From the NCBI GenBank assembly GCA_038212215.1, contig JBBQUT010000001.1:248001-312000 (forward strand): 64,000 nucleotides of DNA. The letters are read 5' to 3'. The translations under genes were made by a program, and so were the position numbers. This DNA is from JALZAI01 sp038212215 (lineage in GTDB: Bacteria > Actinomycetota > Actinomycetes > Mycobacteriales > Jatrophihabitantaceae). The notes beneath the pieces are model-generated. The model was not told the origin of the DNA, ran no database searches, and saw nothing but the letters and a program-made list of their open reading frames with translations. Below are positions 62,759 to 64,000 of this stretch, piece by piece; the stretch's first letter is position 1, and each line of letters opens with the position of its first letter.

Positions 62759-63544
62759 ATGGACCGCGCCGCGCTGGACGTAGCCGCACTGCGCAAGCGC
62801 TGCCGGGGGTGGTCGCGGATCACGGTCGTCGACGAAGCTGGCTCGACCAACGAGGAATTGCTCGCCGACGTCGACGCTCCCGATCGCTCCGTACTGGTGG
62901 CCGAATACCAAGCTGTGGGACGCGGCCGGCTGGCGCGGTCGTGGGTGTCGCCACCGCGCGCCGGCCTGACCTTCTCGGTGCTGCTGCGCCCGGCCCCGCC
63001 GATCGACACCTGGGGTTGGTTGTCGCTGCTTGCCGGCGTTGCGGTGATGGATGCGTCCCGCCACGTCGCGGGCGCTGACGTGACACTGAAGTGGCCCAAC
63101 GACCTGCTCTGCCGGCGGTCCGGCAAGAAGCTCGCCGGCATCCTGGCGCAGTCCAGCGGCGCGGCCGTGGTGATCGGGGTGGGTCTGAACGTCTCGACGA
63201 CTGCGGACGAGCTCGGGCTCGACACCGCCACTTCGCTTGAGCGCTGCGGGGCGGGTCCGGTCGAGCGCACTGTGTTGCTGGCGGCGGTTCTCGGGCGCCT
63301 CGGTGCTCGCGTCACCGAGTGGAGCGACGCGGCAGGCGACGCTGAGGTGTGCGGACTCGCCGAGGCTTACCGCGACGCCTGCTCGACGCTCGGACGCGAA
63401 GTCGCGGTAACGACGACCCGGGGTGAGCGCCTGGTCGGGACCGCCGTTGATCTGGATTCGGGCGGACGGCTGCGATTGGCTGTCGGCGGCGGCGTCCGGG
63501 TGATCGGCGCCGGCGACGTCGAGCATCTGCGCCCGGCGGGATAG
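62759..63544 (+). CDS. birA: biotin--[acetyl-CoA-carboxylase] ligase
   Basis: A 261-residue group I BirA that attaches biotin to the carrier lysine of the carboxylase alpha subunit. It has VAEYQAVGRGRLARSW (the GRGRxxR biotinyl-AMP loop near residue 55), LKWPNDLLCRRSGKKLAGIL (Lys/substrate region), and a short C-terminal SH3-like domain. There is no N-terminal helix-turn-helix, so it is a ligase only. ATG 62759 follows a leaderless -10. GTG 62750 is an alternative. Confidence 0.95.
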   Translation: MDRAALDVAALRKRCRGWSRITVVDEAGSTNEELLADVDAPDRSVLVAEYQAVGRGRLARSWVSPPRAGLTFSVLLRPAPPIDTWGWLSLLAGVAVMDASRHVAGADVTLKWPNDLLCRRSGKKLAGILAQSSGAAVVIGVGLNVSTTADELGLDTATSLERCGAGPVERTVLLAAVLGRLGARVTEWSDAAGDAEVCGLAEAYRDACSTLGREVAVTTTRGERLVGTAVDLDSGGRLRLAVGGGVRVIGAGDVEHLRPAG

Positions 63545-63598
63545 CAGGCAAACTTCGGCTGCGCTCGATACGGTATAGCCAGCCTGAGGAGGTTGCCG

Positions 63599-64000
63599 TG
63601 GCTTACCCCGAGAAGGTGCTCGCGAACGACGAGCAGGTCGTCGAGCATCTACACCCGCACTGGATCACGCTCGTGCCGGCGACGCTGTGGTTCATCGTGA
63701 TCTGCGCCGGGGCGGGCGTGGGGATCGCCTACGCCCCTGACCACGGCACCGCCCGGTTGATCGTGCTGATCGCGATCGTCGTGGTCGCGCTCGCGTTGCT
63801 GAGCTGGCTGTCGTTCAGGCCGTGGATCGCCTGCCGCACCACGCACTACGTGATCACCACGCACCGGGTGCTGATCCGGCGGGGCATCCTGAGCCACAGC
63901 GGCCGCGACATCTCGCTGCAGCGCATCAGCGACGTCGCGTTCACCCAATCGCTGTGGGACCGCATCGTCGGCGCCGGGACGCTGACCATCGAGTCCGCGG
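63599..64000 (+). CDS. PH (bPH2/YdbS-like) domain membrane protein (partial)
   Basis: From GTG 63599 (GAGGAGG 6 nt upstream) the frame stays open to the window end, giving 134 residues. Two TM helices (LVPATLWFIVICAGAGVGI and LIVLIAIVVVALALLSWLSF) precede the start of a bacterial PH domain (TTHYVITTHRVLIRRGIL, SLQRISDVAFTQSLWDRI). The family's function is unknown; it is conserved next to birA/accD5 in actinobacteria. The C-terminus is outside the window. Confidence 0.85.

Overview
This 64 kb window is high-GC DNA from a non-mycobacterial member of the Actinomycetota. The lineage markers are DUF3263/LytR_C, DUF2530, DUF3027, SepH, the XPB helicase pair, acyl-CoA carboxylase epsilon subunits, tandem CIRCE sites before groEL, and several TANNNT -10 boxes 6-8 nt from a start codon (leaderless style). 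Two futalosine-pathway menaquinone genes (mqnB, mqnD) argue against Mycobacterium. A Frankiales/Jatrophihabitans-like organism would fit, but that is inference. Much of the order from about 23.5 to 46 kb and at the right end resembles conserved blocks that I recall from M. tuberculosis (ercc3, cspB, marR, sepH, serC, citrate synthase; birA/accD5/accE5). No rRNA, tRNA, CRISPR array or intact insertion sequence was recognised.

Layout. 0-5 kb: MFS transporter (cut by the left edge), fatty-acyl-CoA ligase, an ESX-like small protein coupled to an alpha/beta hydrolase, DUF3263 and LytR_C. 5-13 kb: a SAM-I riboswitch before threonine synthase, an ECF sigma factor with a two-META-domain membrane protein, cold-shock protein, monooxygenase-like protein, an ABC pair whose permease has a frameshifted N-terminus, and HrcA/CIRCE-type groEL. 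13-20 kb: secreted glycerophosphodiester phosphodiesterase, pRiA4b-type protein, then a tightly coupled five-gene operon (MDR dehydrogenase, divergent pterin-synthase homologue, GT4 glycosyltransferase, flippase-like membrane protein, RibD-type reductase) that looks like an uncharacterised pathway. 20-28 kb: frameshifted CPA1 antiporter, two paralogous LppX-like lipoproteins flanking a DinB-like gene with an internal deletion, XPB helicase and its partner. 28-46 kb: second cold-shock protein, MFS-mqnB-mqnD operon, marR-MFS operon, rRNA methyltransferase, heterodimeric ABC exporter, SIMPL lipoprotein, sepH, serC-citrate synthase, pdxH-M20 amidohydrolase. 46-54 kb: cyclotransferase, flavoprotein reductase, then a divergent leucine-degradation type locus (MerR/LiuR-like regulator and biotinylated carboxylase alpha to the left; acyl-CoA dehydrogenase, carboxyltransferase and epsilon subunit to the right) around one perfect inverted-repeat operator. 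54-64 kb: maf, a second acyl-CoA dehydrogenase, MTA phosphorylase with a repeat-derived insertion, aldo/keto reductase, a decayed GGDEF/HD-GYP pseudogene, a DUF559-like protein, a low-GC secreted protein, accE/accD5, birA and a PH-domain membrane protein cut by the right edge.

Functional links. The carboxylase genes (alpha, two beta, two epsilon) and birA form a coherent biotin-dependent acyl-CoA carboxylation set. The mqn genes serve menaquinone biosynthesis. The strongest candidate for an undescribed system is the 15.4-19.6 kb operon. A dispersed hairpin repeat (four copies, each GCAGCG-N6-CGCTGC) sits at gene 3' ends.
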